From AP-15 sp963818695 (GTDB lineage Bacteria; Pseudomonadota; Alphaproteobacteria; ATCC43930; CGMCC-115725), in the NCBI GenBank assembly GCA_963818695.1, contig CAWFTG010000008.1:114854-178853 (forward strand): 64,000 nucleotides of DNA, in the 5' to 3' direction. The position numbers and the translations under genes are program-made. How positions within the stretch are numbered: the stretch's first letter is position 1; each line of letters opens with the position of its first letter. The notes under the pieces were generated by a model. The model saw only the letters and a list, made by a program, of their open reading frames with translations, searched no databases and was not told the origin of the DNA. Below, one piece after another: positions 27,068 to 36,189 of the stretch.

Positions 27068-27946
27068 ATGAAGATACGATGGAAAATAGATTTGGCGATA
27101 TCCGGCGCGTTTCTGGTCGGCCTCGGCCTAGCCGGTTTCGGCGCCTACACAATCCTCACCAGGAACGCACTCGAGGATAGCCTGCAGAATGCGAGGATCA
27201 TGATCGAAGGAGCGTCGGCGATCCGCAAATATACTGCCGACTACAATTGGCCGTTGATCGAGCCGCAGCTGAAGATCCAGTTTCTGCCGCAATCGGTTTC
27301 AGCGTTCGCAGCGCAAACTACTCTGAAATTGGTGCGGCAGAAGTTACCAGAATATACTTATCGCGAGCCGACGCTCAACCCGACTAATGTCAACGACCGG
27401 GCGGCGGATTGGGAAGCCGACATCATCAACGGTTTTCGCGACGATCCCAGCAAGTCGGAAACAGTGACGATCCGCGATACCCCGGGAGGGAAGTTTCTGA
27501 CGCTCGCCCATCCGCTGAAAGTCGGCAGCCAAGTTTGCCTTAGCTGCCACAGCACACCCGAGAATGCCCCTGCGACGATGATCGCCCTCTATGGTTCGCA
27601 AAACGGATTTGGCTGGAAACTGGGTGAAATTGTCGGCGCGCAGGTCGTCTTGATCCCGCTCGGCGTTCCGCTGGACCGCGCCTATCTGGCGCTGTCCTGG
27701 TTCATGCTGGCTTTGGCCGGAACCTTTATCGTGACGATCGTCATTGTCGATGTCTTGCTACGCGTGCTGGTGACGCGACCGGTAGCCGAAATCTCCGAGA
27801 TGGCCGACAAGGTAAGCATGGGACAGCTCGACACGCCGGAATATGCCCACAACAGCAGGGACGAAATCGGCTCGCTGTCGGCGTCCTTCAACCGGATGAG
27901 ACGCAGCCTGCAGAATGCGATGAGCATGCTGGAGGAGCAGAGCTGA
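27068..27946 (+). CDS. Membrane sensor with Tll0287-like c-heme domain and HAMP
   Basis: 292 residues: an N-terminal membrane segment (IDLAISGAFLVGLGLAGFGAYTIL), an extracytoplasmic domain with CLSCH (a CxxCH c-type heme site) in the Tll0287/DUF3365 context, a second membrane segment (ALSWFMLALAGTFIVTIVIVDVLL) and a HAMP linker (TRPVAEISEMADKVSMGQLD). There is no kinase or methyl-accepting domain, so it must signal through a partner. A Ser/Thr kinase gene starts 75 bases downstream. A stem (ATCTCGGC with GCCGAGAT) lies in its leader at about 27022-27052. A redox or gas sensing role is inferred. Confidence 0.85.
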   Translation: MKIRWKIDLAISGAFLVGLGLAGFGAYTILTRNALEDSLQNARIMIEGASAIRKYTADYNWPLIEPQLKIQFLPQSVSAFAAQTTLKLVRQKLPEYTYREPTLNPTNVNDRAADWEADIINGFRDDPSKSETVTIRDTPGGKFLTLAHPLKVGSQVCLSCHSTPENAPATMIALYGSQNGFGWKLGEIVGAQVVLIPLGVPLDRAYLALSWFMLALAGTFIVTIVIVDVLLRVLVTRPVAEISEMADKVSMGQLDTPEYAHNSRDEIGSLSASFNRMRRSLQNAMSMLEEQS

Positions 27947-28021
27947 ACCGGTCCGGTGAGGCCCGGGTGATGATGATTTCCGCTTGATTGCCTGCCGGAC
28001 GCGGCCATTGTTTCAGAAGAA

Positions 28022-29401
28022 ATGAACACTATCCGGTCGATAGGCCGCTATCGCATCGAAACATTGCTCGGCACGGGGGCGATGGGCGAAGTCTATCGCG
28101 CCCATGACCCGGCAATCGATCGCCTCGTCGCAATCAAGGTCGTGCGTCCCGAGCTGGTCGCCGGCAGCGGCGGCGAACAGCTGCTGGAACGCTTCCGGCG
28201 CGAAGCGCGGGCCGCCGGGCGCCGGTTCCACCCGAATATCGTCGCGATCTGGGATTTCGGCGACGACAACGGCATGCCGTTTCTGGTCATGGAACTGGTC
28301 GAGGGCCAAAGTCTCGATCAGCTCATCAAATCGTCCGGCCCGCTCGCACCTGCCCGCAGTGTTGCAATCATAACCCAAGTGCTCAGCGCCCTTGGGTTCG
28401 CCCACGGGAACGGGATCGTCCACCGCGACATCAAACCGTCCAATATTATGGTATTGCAGGACGACCACGTTAAGGTCGCCGATTTCGGCATCGCCCGCCT
28501 CGAAGCTTCCGAATTCACCATCGTCGGCGACTTGTTGGGCACGCCCGCCTACATGGCGCCCGAGCAGCTGTCTGGAGGTCCGATCGATCACCGCACCGAT
28601 CTGTTCGCCACCGGGATCATCTTGTTTGAGATGCTGAGCGGGGTGAAGCCGTTCCGGGGCAAGAGCATCACCGAGATCATGTCCTTTATGGAAAAGCGTG
28701 GGCCCGAGGATATACGGGCGTTGAACCCGGCAATCCCTGAGGCGATGAAGCACGTCATCGGCAAGTCGGTCGCCTTCGAGCCGGCGCAGCGCTACGCCGA
28801 TGCTGCCGCATTCTCGACGGCTGTTGCCGACGCAATGCCCGGTCTGTCGAGGGCGCCGCAGCTCCCGGGCTCGGCAATATCCGGAGCCCAGGCGCAACTC
28901 ACGCCCAGTGCGCAAGCCACCCCGGGCGAGGCGTCCTTCAGCCCCGAACTGTTGCGAGAGACCGAGCGCGATCTGGCGACTTTCATCGGTCCGATGGCGT
29001 CGATCGCCGTGAAGCGGGCTGTCAGAAACGCGAGCGATCTGCTGGCATTGTATGAGTTGCTCGGCAAGCAGGTAACCGACCCGAAAGATCGCGCCCAATT
29101 CTTGGCGAGAGGGCGTCAGCGCGCCGCTGCGGGGTTCGGCCGGCTCCGTTCGCCGCCAGCGCCGGCGCCGGTGCAGACGATCGAGCGACCGGCCGTTTCT
29201 TCCGCCAAATCGCCGAACCCGGCAAGCATTGTCGCGATAGAATCCGACCTTACTCGCTATATAGGCCCGATTGCCCGAATTCTCGTAAAACGAGAACTGG
29301 GTAAATTCGAGTCTCTGGCCAAATTATGCCTGGTATTGGCTACCCACATCCCCGATGAAAGGGAGCGCAGGGCGTTCCTCAATGCCCATGGAGCGGAGTG
29401 A
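28022..29401 (+). CDS. Serine/threonine protein kinase with C-terminal duplicated module
   Basis: 459 residues. The Hanks-type kinase domain (about 8-265) has GTGAMGEVYRAHD, the ATP Lys in VAIKVV, HRDIKPSNIM, DFGIARLE, GTPAYMAPEQL and DLFATGIILFEML. After a Pro/Ala linker come two copies of a module of about 50 residues: ERDLATFIGPMASIAVKRA with DRAQFL, and ESDLTRYIGPIARILVKRE with ERRAFL. There is no transmembrane segment. The order sensor, kinase, PP2C and FHA-cyclase suggests a phospho-signalling unit. Confidence 0.93.
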   Translation: MNTIRSIGRYRIETLLGTGAMGEVYRAHDPAIDRLVAIKVVRPELVAGSGGEQLLERFRREARAAGRRFHPNIVAIWDFGDDNGMPFLVMELVEGQSLDQLIKSSGPLAPARSVAIITQVLSALGFAHGNGIVHRDIKPSNIMVLQDDHVKVADFGIARLEASEFTIVGDLLGTPAYMAPEQLSGGPIDHRTDLFATGIILFEMLSGVKPFRGKSITEIMSFMEKRGPEDIRALNPAIPEAMKHVIGKSVAFEPAQRYADAAAFSTAVADAMPGLSRAPQLPGSAISGAQAQLTPSAQATPGEASFSPELLRETERDLATFIGPMASIAVKRAVRNASDLLALYELLGKQVTDPKDRAQFLARGRQRAAAGFGRLRSPPAPAPVQTIERPAVSSAKSPNPASIVAIESDLTRYIGPIARILVKRELGKFESLAKLCLVLATHIPDERERRAFLNAHGAE

Positions 29402-29427
29402 TTGCCGAGAGGTCGGGATCGCGGGAA

Positions 29428-30114
29428 ATGAACGGGCGTAACATCGTGGGGTGCGCGATTTTTTCACTGGCCGTGGTGACCTTGCCGATGCCGCTGTGGT
29501 CCGCGGGCTGGGCCGCCGCCGAGGTGGCCGGCAACACACAAAACCTCGAGGTTACTCCCTCACTGGTCCGTGAAATTCAATTCATGCTGCTGCGTCTCGG
29601 CATGGAACCGGGGCCGATAGACGGGGTGATTGGCCCTCAAACGACCGCGGCGTGGCGCAAATTTCAGCAGGATACCGGTCTGCCGCCCGTCGATCTGGTC
29701 AATGGCGGCAAAATCCCGGCGACCGCCTTGACGCGCTTGCGCAGTGAAGCATCGCGGGTCATTTTTGAGGGTGAGAAAAGGCCGCCGGCTCTTCCGGCGC
29801 CCCCGGCGGCGGCGGTTGCGCCGGTGCAGCCGGCGGCTCCGGCCTCCGACCGCTTTGCCGCGTGCCCCTTCCATTCCGAAGATTTCCGGATCGGCGCGAC
29901 CCAGTACACTCCCGAAAAATATCTGCAAGAAGGGTTTGACGGTTCGACCGCGCGTGCAGTTTCGATGCTGAAAGACCGCCTCAACGAGGCGCGGCAAATT
30001 GCCGGCAATATCGGCGGGTCTGCGCTGAGAGAAGTCCAACGGCAGTCTCGCGTTCTGGATTACTTCACCTGCCGACTGAAGATCGAACAAGAAATCCCAG
30101 AAATGAAGGCTTAA
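29428..30114 (+). CDS. Exported peptidoglycan-binding domain protein
   Basis: About 228 residues from ATG 29428; a GTG at 29398 overlapping the kinase stop would add ten. The N-terminus GCAIFSLAVVTLPMPLWSAGWAAAE is a signal peptide. Next is a peptidoglycan-binding domain 1 (VREIQFMLLRLGMEPGPIDGVIG, TTAAWRKFQQDTGL), then a Pro/Ala linker and a Cys-containing C-terminal region I do not recognise. Being between a kinase and its likely phosphatase, it may be part of an envelope-linked signalling pathway. Confidence 0.8.
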   Translation: MNGRNIVGCAIFSLAVVTLPMPLWSAGWAAAEVAGNTQNLEVTPSLVREIQFMLLRLGMEPGPIDGVIGPQTTAAWRKFQQDTGLPPVDLVNGGKIPATALTRLRSEASRVIFEGEKRPPALPAPPAAAVAPVQPAAPASDRFAACPFHSEDFRIGATQYTPEKYLQEGFDGSTARAVSMLKDRLNEARQIAGNIGGSALREVQRQSRVLDYFTCRLKIEQEIPEMKA

Positions 30115-30119
30115 ACGAG

Positions 30120-30836
30120 ATGCCCTGTCGTTCCGCTGCACGCACCCATGTAGGGACGGTGCGCCGGCGAAATGAGGACGCGGTGCTCGAGCGCGCCGAG
30201 ATCGGCCTGTGGGCGGTTGCCGATGGCGCGGGAGGACACGAGCGTGGCGACTACGCGAGCAGCCGCATCATCATGGCATTGCGCGACTTGGATCCGGGGC
30301 TGTCCGGTCTCACGCTGGTGGAGGAGGTGAAGGGGAGCCTCGCAGAAGTCAACCGCGAGGTGCGGGCGAAGGCAGCGACGATTGGTCCGAATGCGTTGAT
30401 CGGCAGCACGGTGGCGGTGCTGCTGATCGGGGATGACCAAAGCTGCTGCCTGTGGGCCGGGGACAGCCGATTGTATCGGATGCGGGCTGGCCGGTTGCGC
30501 CAGCTGAGCCGCGACCATAGCCATGTCCAGGATCTGGTCGACCGCGGCGAGATTTTGCCGGAAACGGCGGCGGCGCATCCGATGGCAAACATCGTGACAA
30601 ATCTGATCGGGGCCTTTGACCAGCTGGTGCTCGAAGAAAGGCGCGACCGGCTTCAACCAGGCGACATTCTGCTGCTTTGTTCGGACGGGCTCAGCAGCGC
30701 CCTCAGTGACGCCGAGATCGCCGACATAATGACCGGGTGCCCAATTGCGGCGATGGCGGACCGACTGATCGAGCGAGCGCTCGATCAGGGCGCGCGGGAT
30801 AATGTCAGTGCCGTGGTGGTCGAATACACAAGGTGA
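30120..30836 (+). CDS. PP2C-family serine/threonine phosphatase
   Basis: 238 residues. VRRRNEDAVL, WAVADGAGGHERGD, IGSTVAVLLI, LWAGDSRLYRMR, DILLLCSDGLS and GARDNVSAVVV are the Mn-binding and catalytic motifs of the PP2C family. It lies five bases after the peptidoglycan-binding gene and in the kinase operon, so it probably reverses that kinase's phosphorylations. It ends 12 bases before the convergent cyclase gene. Confidence 0.93.
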   Translation: MPCRSAARTHVGTVRRRNEDAVLERAEIGLWAVADGAGGHERGDYASSRIIMALRDLDPGLSGLTLVEEVKGSLAEVNREVRAKAATIGPNALIGSTVAVLLIGDDQSCCLWAGDSRLYRMRAGRLRQLSRDHSHVQDLVDRGEILPETAAAHPMANIVTNLIGAFDQLVLEERRDRLQPGDILLLCSDGLSSALSDAEIADIMTGCPIAAMADRLIERALDQGARDNVSAVVVEYTR

Positions 30837-30848
30837 ATTTGCCGGCGT

Positions 30849-32468
30849 TCAGTTCGGTGCGAGGCTCTTGAGGCCTTTAAGCCGGTAGGCGCTAAGACTG
30901 CCTTCGTGCTTGGTCAGGATCGTAGTCAACTCGGCGTCAACGTGCCGCCAGAGATGTTGATGCAATGCCGGACTGATCAGGATCTCCCCGCCCGCCGCGC
31001 CGTCACAATAGCGCGCCGTCCAATTGGCGGCTTCGCCGATGATCGTCAGCTCCATCCGGTCATTCGAGCCGATGAACCCGTGCAATACCTCGCCGCAATG
31101 AACTCCGATCCCGATCGTGCAAATCCGCTGCCCGCGCCGCCTGCGCTTGTCGCTGACTTCGGTCATAGCCGACTGCATCGCCAGTGCCGCGCGCACTGCT
31201 TTTTCGTGCCGCAACGGCTCCGGCTCAGGACTGCCGAAGACTGCCAGGATGCCGTCTCCGGTGATCTTGTCGACAGTACCGTCATGCTTGAAGATCGCCT
31301 CGACCAGAGCCGACATATAATCGTTGAGCAGGTCCATCACATCGTCGGTATCCATGCCCGAGGTCAGTAATGTAAAGCCGCGGATATCCGATGCGAGAAG
31401 GACTACCTCCGACCGCTCGCCGCCGAGGCGCAGGCGTCCGTGAGCCGCCCGCGACAACAGCGCATCGCGGATCTTCGGCGAGAAATTGGTCAACAGCCGA
31501 CTGAGCAGCGCGGCATTGCGGCGAAGCTCGCTCTGCATCTGGCTCTGCATGGCCGCCATCGCGGCGTAATGCGCTACGGCAAGCATCAGGCGCAAATCGT
31601 CGGCAGTAAAGATCGTCCCGCCATCGCTGTTGTCGACGCACGCCACGCCCAATACCCGGCCCTTCCAGATCAGCGGGACATACATGCCGGCCTTGATTCG
31701 GTTCAAGAACTGGCTTTGGCTGGGATCCAAACCCTCGCGCCAGATAAATCCCTGGCGGCGCGACATTGTCCTCGACGCCAGAGTCATGCTGACCGAAGGC
31801 TGGCCCGCGGGAACATGCGCCTTGAGCAGCAGCTCGCCGCTCGTCTGATCCTCGAGCAGCAAGGCGCCGCGGGTCGCCGCCGGAGTTATTGCCACCAGCC
31901 GCTCGATTATCGTCTGAAACAGCGCATCGAGCTCGGTTTGCTCGCCGAACTGAAGAGGCAACTCGTAGAGCAGCGCCAGTGCCTGCGCCCGACCCGGATC
32001 GATCGGCTTGCCTGGCTCGAAAACGGGCGCTGCGGCATCGATCATCTCGGCGATGTCGAGGCGCGTATCATGGGTGTCGACCAAGGTCCGGTCGTCCGAT
32101 GCCCAGCTGGGCTCGAGCTGAGGCTCCCTGGCCGGAATATCGACCGTTAACGTGGTATCGCTGATTTGGATGCAATGGCCGGGTTCGAGCCGGACTTTAC
32201 CCACCCCCTTTATCGGCCGCCCATCCACTTCCGTGCCATTGGCGCTGCCGAGGTCTTCGATCCAGTAGTCGCCCTCGGCAACCGAAATCCGCGCATGGGG
32301 CCGTGAAACGCGCAGATCCGGTGTCAAATCGATATCGACCTGCACGCCATGGCGCGGCCGGCCGACGACCACCAACTCGGCCGGCTTGTCGAAGATCTTC
32401 TCGTTGCCCCGGTAACGGTAGTGTATCCGCACGTCGCCCACGCCAGCATGTCCCGGGTGTCTTATCAT
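30849..32468 (-). CDS. FHA-GAF-adenylate/guanylate cyclase
   Basis: 539 residues. The FHA domain (about 30-112) has VVGRPRHG, VSRPHARISV and DLGSANGTEVDG and reads phosphothreonine. A GAF-like domain (about 165-320) follows. The class III cyclase domain (about 350-525) has VVLLASDIRGFT and TGDGILAVFGSPEP, whose two Asp bind the metals, and GIGVHCGEVLHGFIG. An FHA domain next to a Ser/Thr kinase and PP2C suggests that kinase output controls cyclic nucleotide synthesis. Start is ATG 32466-32468. Confidence 0.92.
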   Translation of the reverse strand: MIRHPGHAGVGDVRIHYRYRGNEKIFDKPAELVVVGRPRHGVQVDIDLTPDLRVSRPHARISVAEGDYWIEDLGSANGTEVDGRPIKGVGKVRLEPGHCIQISDTTLTVDIPAREPQLEPSWASDDRTLVDTHDTRLDIAEMIDAAAPVFEPGKPIDPGRAQALALLYELPLQFGEQTELDALFQTIIERLVAITPAATRGALLLEDQTSGELLLKAHVPAGQPSVSMTLASRTMSRRQGFIWREGLDPSQSQFLNRIKAGMYVPLIWKGRVLGVACVDNSDGGTIFTADDLRLMLAVAHYAAMAAMQSQMQSELRRNAALLSRLLTNFSPKIRDALLSRAAHGRLRLGGERSEVVLLASDIRGFTLLTSGMDTDDVMDLLNDYMSALVEAIFKHDGTVDKITGDGILAVFGSPEPEPLRHEKAVRAALAMQSAMTEVSDKRRRRGQRICTIGIGVHCGEVLHGFIGSNDRMELTIIGEAANWTARYCDGAAGGEILISPALHQHLWRHVDAELTTILTKHEGSLSAYRLKGLKSLAPN

Positions 32469-32696
32469 AATAAGCGACTTGTTGCAGTCCTGCAGCAGAG
32501 CCGACGCAGATGAGCGGGCAGCTCAGGCTGCCATCTTTAACGAGGCAGCCGCCCTTTCGCGAGATGCGCGCATTCGACCTACCGCGCGACCCTTTTGCGG
32601 TAAACCGGAACCTCGTCGGCAATAACCCTGTTGGGAGACTCAGCCGCGCGGAAGCCTTCGTGCGGTAGCTACAGTTTTTCCCACGAGGGGTCTCCG

Positions 32697-33446
32697 ATGT
32701 TCTTCCACCGCAAGGAACTAATGTACGACGTCAAGGTCCAGGGCGCCGATCCGCGCTTTGGCGAAATGCTGCTGGAGCAGTTCGGCGGCGCTACCGGCGA
32801 GTTGAGCGCCGCGTTGACTTATTGGACCCAGTCTTTCCATGTCGAGGACCCGGCGATCCGCGACATGCTGCACGACATCGCGCTCGAGGAGTTCAGCCAT
32901 CTCGAGATGGTTGGGCGGATGATCGAGCAGCACACCGAAAAGAGCGACGCCAGGGACGCCGCTTACAAGAGCACGCTCTTCGCGGTCCGCGGCGTCGGGC
33001 CGCATCTTGTCGACAGCAACGGGCAGGCCTGGACTGCGGCTTATGTCAACGAGGGTGGCAACGTAGTGCGGGATCTGCGCGCCGACATCGCCGCCGAGGC
33101 GGGCGCCCGGCAAACCTACGAGGCGCTGATCAAGCTCTCGCCGGACGAGGGCAGCAAGAAGGCGCTGACCTTCCTTCTGACCCGCGAGATCTCGCACACC
33201 AACATGTTCATGAAGGCGCTCGAGTCGCTCGGCAAGCTGACCGATCCCAATTTTGGCAACGTCAAGCCGGACGAGACGGTCGACCTCTACTTCAACCTGT
33301 CCAAGGACGGCCAGCTCGACGCGCGGGGTCCGTGGAACAGCGAGCCGGCTTTCAAATACGTCAATGAGCCGACGCCGCAGGGCAGCGTGCCCGTTGAGGT
33401 CAAGAACCCAGACGACGAGCGCCGCACTACGAGAGCGGCCGAATAG
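32697..33446 (+). CDS. Manganese (non-heme) catalase
   Basis: 249 residues from ATG 32697. The ferritin-like four-helix fold carries dimanganese ligands: EMLLEQFGGATGELSAAL, DIALEEFSHLEMVG (Glu and His), AEAGARQTYE and REISHTNMF. Closing residues EPTPQGSVPVEV are typical of the family. It converts hydrogen peroxide to water and oxygen without heme. The next gene is an Nramp importer, which would supply its Mn. Confidence 0.93.
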   Translation: MFFHRKELMYDVKVQGADPRFGEMLLEQFGGATGELSAALTYWTQSFHVEDPAIRDMLHDIALEEFSHLEMVGRMIEQHTEKSDARDAAYKSTLFAVRGVGPHLVDSNGQAWTAAYVNEGGNVVRDLRADIAAEAGARQTYEALIKLSPDEGSKKALTFLLTREISHTNMFMKALESLGKLTDPNFGNVKPDETVDLYFNLSKDGQLDARGPWNSEPAFKYVNEPTPQGSVPVEVKNPDDERRTTRAAE

Positions 33447-33484
33447 CGCGCGTTCTCTCGAGCCCGGGGCGGCACGAGGACTGC

Positions 33485-34852
33485 ATGGTTTTCCTTGATC
33501 CCTCGCGCGCGGATCCGGTCCTCGCCCGCGCCCGGGCGTTGTTCCGCGGACCCACGGGCACGCCGCTCTCGGAGCGGACCGTCGCGGCGGCCCGTCAGGT
33601 GCTCGATGGCCAGCGACTGGGGTGGTACCGGTACCTGGCCTTCGCCGGCCCCGCCGTCGTGGCCTCGATCGCCTATATGGACCCGGGCAATTTCGCGACG
33701 AATATCCAGGCGGGCGCAAAATACGGTTACGGCCTGCTCTGGGTCGTGATGCTCGCCAATTTGATCGCGATGCTCTTTCAGGCTCTCTCGGCCAAGCTGG
33801 GCATCGTTACCGGCCGGAACCTCGCCGAAATGTGCCGGGAAGAGTTCCCGCGGCCGATCGTCATGGCGATGTGGGCAATCAGCGAGATCGCCGCGATGGC
33901 GACCGATCTTGCCGAGTTCCTCGGCGGCGCCATCGGGCTCTCGCTGTTGCTCAACATACCTTTATTGGCCGGGATGGCTGTGACGGCGGTCATCGTCTAC
34001 GGAATTTTGCTCTTCGAAAGGCGCGGATTTCGCCCGGTCGAGCTGATCATCGGCAGCCTCGTTGCCGTGATTGCACTCTGTTATCTGATCGAGTTGTTCA
34101 TTGCACCGGTGGATTGGGGCTCGGCCGCATTGCATACGGTCCTGCCGCAACTCGCCGATACCCAGGCGCTGCTGCTCGCCGTCGGCATTATCGGGGCGAC
34201 GGTCATGCCGCACGCGGTTTATCTGCATTCCGGCCTGACGCAGGCGCGTATCCCGGCGCGCAACGAGACCGAGAAGCGAAAGCTCGTCCGCATCTCGAAC
34301 CATGAAGTGATCGGTGCCCTCACGGTTGCGGGCCTCGTGAACATGGCGATGGTAATGATGGCCTCGGGCGCTTTCCATTCGGGGCATCCCGAAGTCGCCG
34401 AAATCGAGAGCGCTTTCCATACCTTGGCGCCACTGCTCGGCGGCGCAGCGGCAGGCGTTTTCCTCGTGTCGCTCCTCGCCTCCGGAGTGTCGAGTTCGGC
34501 GGTTGGAACGCTTGCCGGCCAGATGATCATGCAAGGGTTTGTCGGCTTCCGCATCCCGATCTGGGTGCGGCGGCTCGTCACGATGCTGCCGGCCTTTGTT
34601 GTCGTCGGCCTGGGTGTCGACGCGACGAGCGCGCTCGTCATCAGCCAGGTCGTGCTTAGCCTTGCTCTCCCGCTCCCTATGATCGCCCTCATCGTCTTCA
34701 CAGGGCGGCTCGACATCATGGGGCGGTTTGTCAACCGCAAGCTGACTCATGTTACAGCGAGTACCGGTGCCGTCGCGGTGCTGATGCTGAACGGGCTGTT
34801 GATCCTGCAGACATTTGGCGTCTCATTCGCAGGGTTGTTTATCGGCGGCTGA
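33485..34852 (+). CDS. mntH: Nramp-family Mn(II)/divalent metal transporter
   Basis: 455 residues with about 11 membrane segments. DPGNFATNIQAG in segment 1 and MPHAVYLHSGLTQ in segment 6 are the metal-coordination signatures. It imports Mn(II) with protons. It starts 39 bases after the Mn catalase gene, so the two are probably one unit for oxidative stress. No Mn riboswitch or Fur/MntR box could be identified upstream of the pair. Confidence 0.93.
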   Translation: MVFLDPSRADPVLARARALFRGPTGTPLSERTVAAARQVLDGQRLGWYRYLAFAGPAVVASIAYMDPGNFATNIQAGAKYGYGLLWVVMLANLIAMLFQALSAKLGIVTGRNLAEMCREEFPRPIVMAMWAISEIAAMATDLAEFLGGAIGLSLLLNIPLLAGMAVTAVIVYGILLFERRGFRPVELIIGSLVAVIALCYLIELFIAPVDWGSAALHTVLPQLADTQALLLAVGIIGATVMPHAVYLHSGLTQARIPARNETEKRKLVRISNHEVIGALTVAGLVNMAMVMMASGAFHSGHPEVAEIESAFHTLAPLLGGAAAGVFLVSLLASGVSSSAVGTLAGQMIMQGFVGFRIPIWVRRLVTMLPAFVVVGLGVDATSALVISQVVLSLALPLPMIALIVFTGRLDIMGRFVNRKLTHVTASTGAVAVLMLNGLLILQTFGVSFAGLFIGG

Positions 34853-34863
34853 ACGGGCTGCGA

Positions 34864-34875
34864 AACCCGCGGGTT
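34864..34875. terminator. Short palindrome between convergent genes
   Basis: A perfect 12-base palindrome AACCCGCGGGTT lies in the 41-base gap between the Nramp gene and the convergent aminotransferase gene. It could act as a bidirectional terminator, but it has no T run and no loop, so this is weak. Confidence 0.25.
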
Positions 34876-34893
34876 CCGGCGCCATAACGGCAT

Positions 34894-36093
34894 TCACCGC
34901 GCGACGGTTCGGGCGAAGCGGACGATGCGGTAGCCGGCCTCCGCGAGGCGAGGTTCGGGAGCGGTCAACGAGATCCGCAAGTGCCCGACGGCGCTTGGCC
35001 CAAAACCGTCGCACGGCAGAACGGCGACATTCTCCCGGGCCAGGAGCTGGCGCGCGAAGGTTTCGGCCCCGAGACCCGTGCCGCGGATATCCAACAGAAC
35101 GAACATTCCGCCCTCGGGCGGAGTCGGTCGGCAATTGGGCGCCTCTGCAAGGATGCGCGAGAGCAATATGGCGCGGTCACGGTAGGCCTCACGGAGCGCG
35201 GCTACCTCAGGGAGGTCGTTTTCGAGGGCGGGCATCACCCCGTCCTGGATGAAGGCCGGGCTGCCATAGATCATAGCGACCAACAGATCGAAAAGGTGCC
35301 GCGACAGTGCCGCCGGCCCGATGATCCAGCCAAAGCGAAAGCCCGGCATCGCATGCGATTTCGACAAGCTCGAGACGACGACGGTGCGCTCGGCCATGTC
35401 GGGCAATGACCACGGGCTGACGTGCGGCCGGGCGAAGGCGAGGTCTTCGTAGACCTCGTCTGAAAGGAGCCACAAATCGCGTTTGCGGCACAGCTCGGCA
35501 ATCCCGGCGACCTCGTCTGCCGTGAACACGACGCCTGTCGGGTTGTGCGGGCTGTTGATCCAGATTACCCGGGTGCGCGGAGTGACAGCCGCGGCGATCG
35601 CCTCGAGGTCCGGATGGAAACCCCGCTCGGCGCGCAACGCCACCGTCACGAGGCGAGCGCCGCTCGCCGCGATAACCGGCCCGTAAGTATTGTAGATCGG
35701 CTCCGGCACAATGACTTCGTCGCCAGGGCCAGCGAGGCATTGCAGTGCGCAATAGACCCCGCCCTGCGCGCCGGGCGTGACGACGGCGTTGTCGGCGCTG
35801 CAGGGACGCCCGGTGCGCCGCTGGAACCGCGCGGCAATTGCTTCCCGCACCCTGGGGTAACCGATGATCGAGGAGTACCCGGTGCGATGGCGGCGCAGCG
35901 CGTCGACGGTTGCGTCGATGACCGGCTCCGGCGGCGCTTGGTCGGGATCGCCAACCGTCAAAAAAATGACATCCTGGCCCTGGTCGCGCAGGCGTACCGC
36001 CTCCATCTGGATGCTCCAGGCGTCGGCGCCCCGTGCGGCGATGCGATCGACCATCGGTGAGAACCGCACTTTCCTTATCTCCTCAACCCGCAT
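34894..36093 (-). CDS. Class I/II pyridoxal-phosphate aminotransferase
   Basis: 399 residues of the AspC fold type I group. Seen are VGDPDQAPPEPVIDATVDAL, GYSSIIGYPRVREAIA, TPGAQGGVYCALQCL, INSPHNPTGVVFTADE, LLSDEVYEDLAF and the Schiff-base Lys in SLSKSHAMPGFRFGW. The protein is likely an aspartate- or aromatic-type aminotransferase, but substrate cannot be read. It stands alone on its strand. Confidence 0.9.
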   Translation of the reverse strand: MRVEEIRKVRFSPMVDRIAARGADAWSIQMEAVRLRDQGQDVIFLTVGDPDQAPPEPVIDATVDALRRHRTGYSSIIGYPRVREAIAARFQRRTGRPCSADNAVVTPGAQGGVYCALQCLAGPGDEVIVPEPIYNTYGPVIAASGARLVTVALRAERGFHPDLEAIAAAVTPRTRVIWINSPHNPTGVVFTADEVAGIAELCRKRDLWLLSDEVYEDLAFARPHVSPWSLPDMAERTVVVSSLSKSHAMPGFRFGWIIGPAALSRHLFDLLVAMIYGSPAFIQDGVMPALENDLPEVAALREAYRDRAILLSRILAEAPNCRPTPPEGGMFVLLDIRGTGLGAETFARQLLARENVAVLPCDGFGPSAVGHLRISLTAPEPRLAEAGYRIVRFARTVAR

Positions 36094-36189
36094 CTGTTTT
36101 CAGGAGATGGTGAGAAGGGGTCTGCCATGACAGGCTCCCCCTTATGCCGCAACGGGGTAAGCGTTTGACCGTGGAGAATACCGAGCAAG

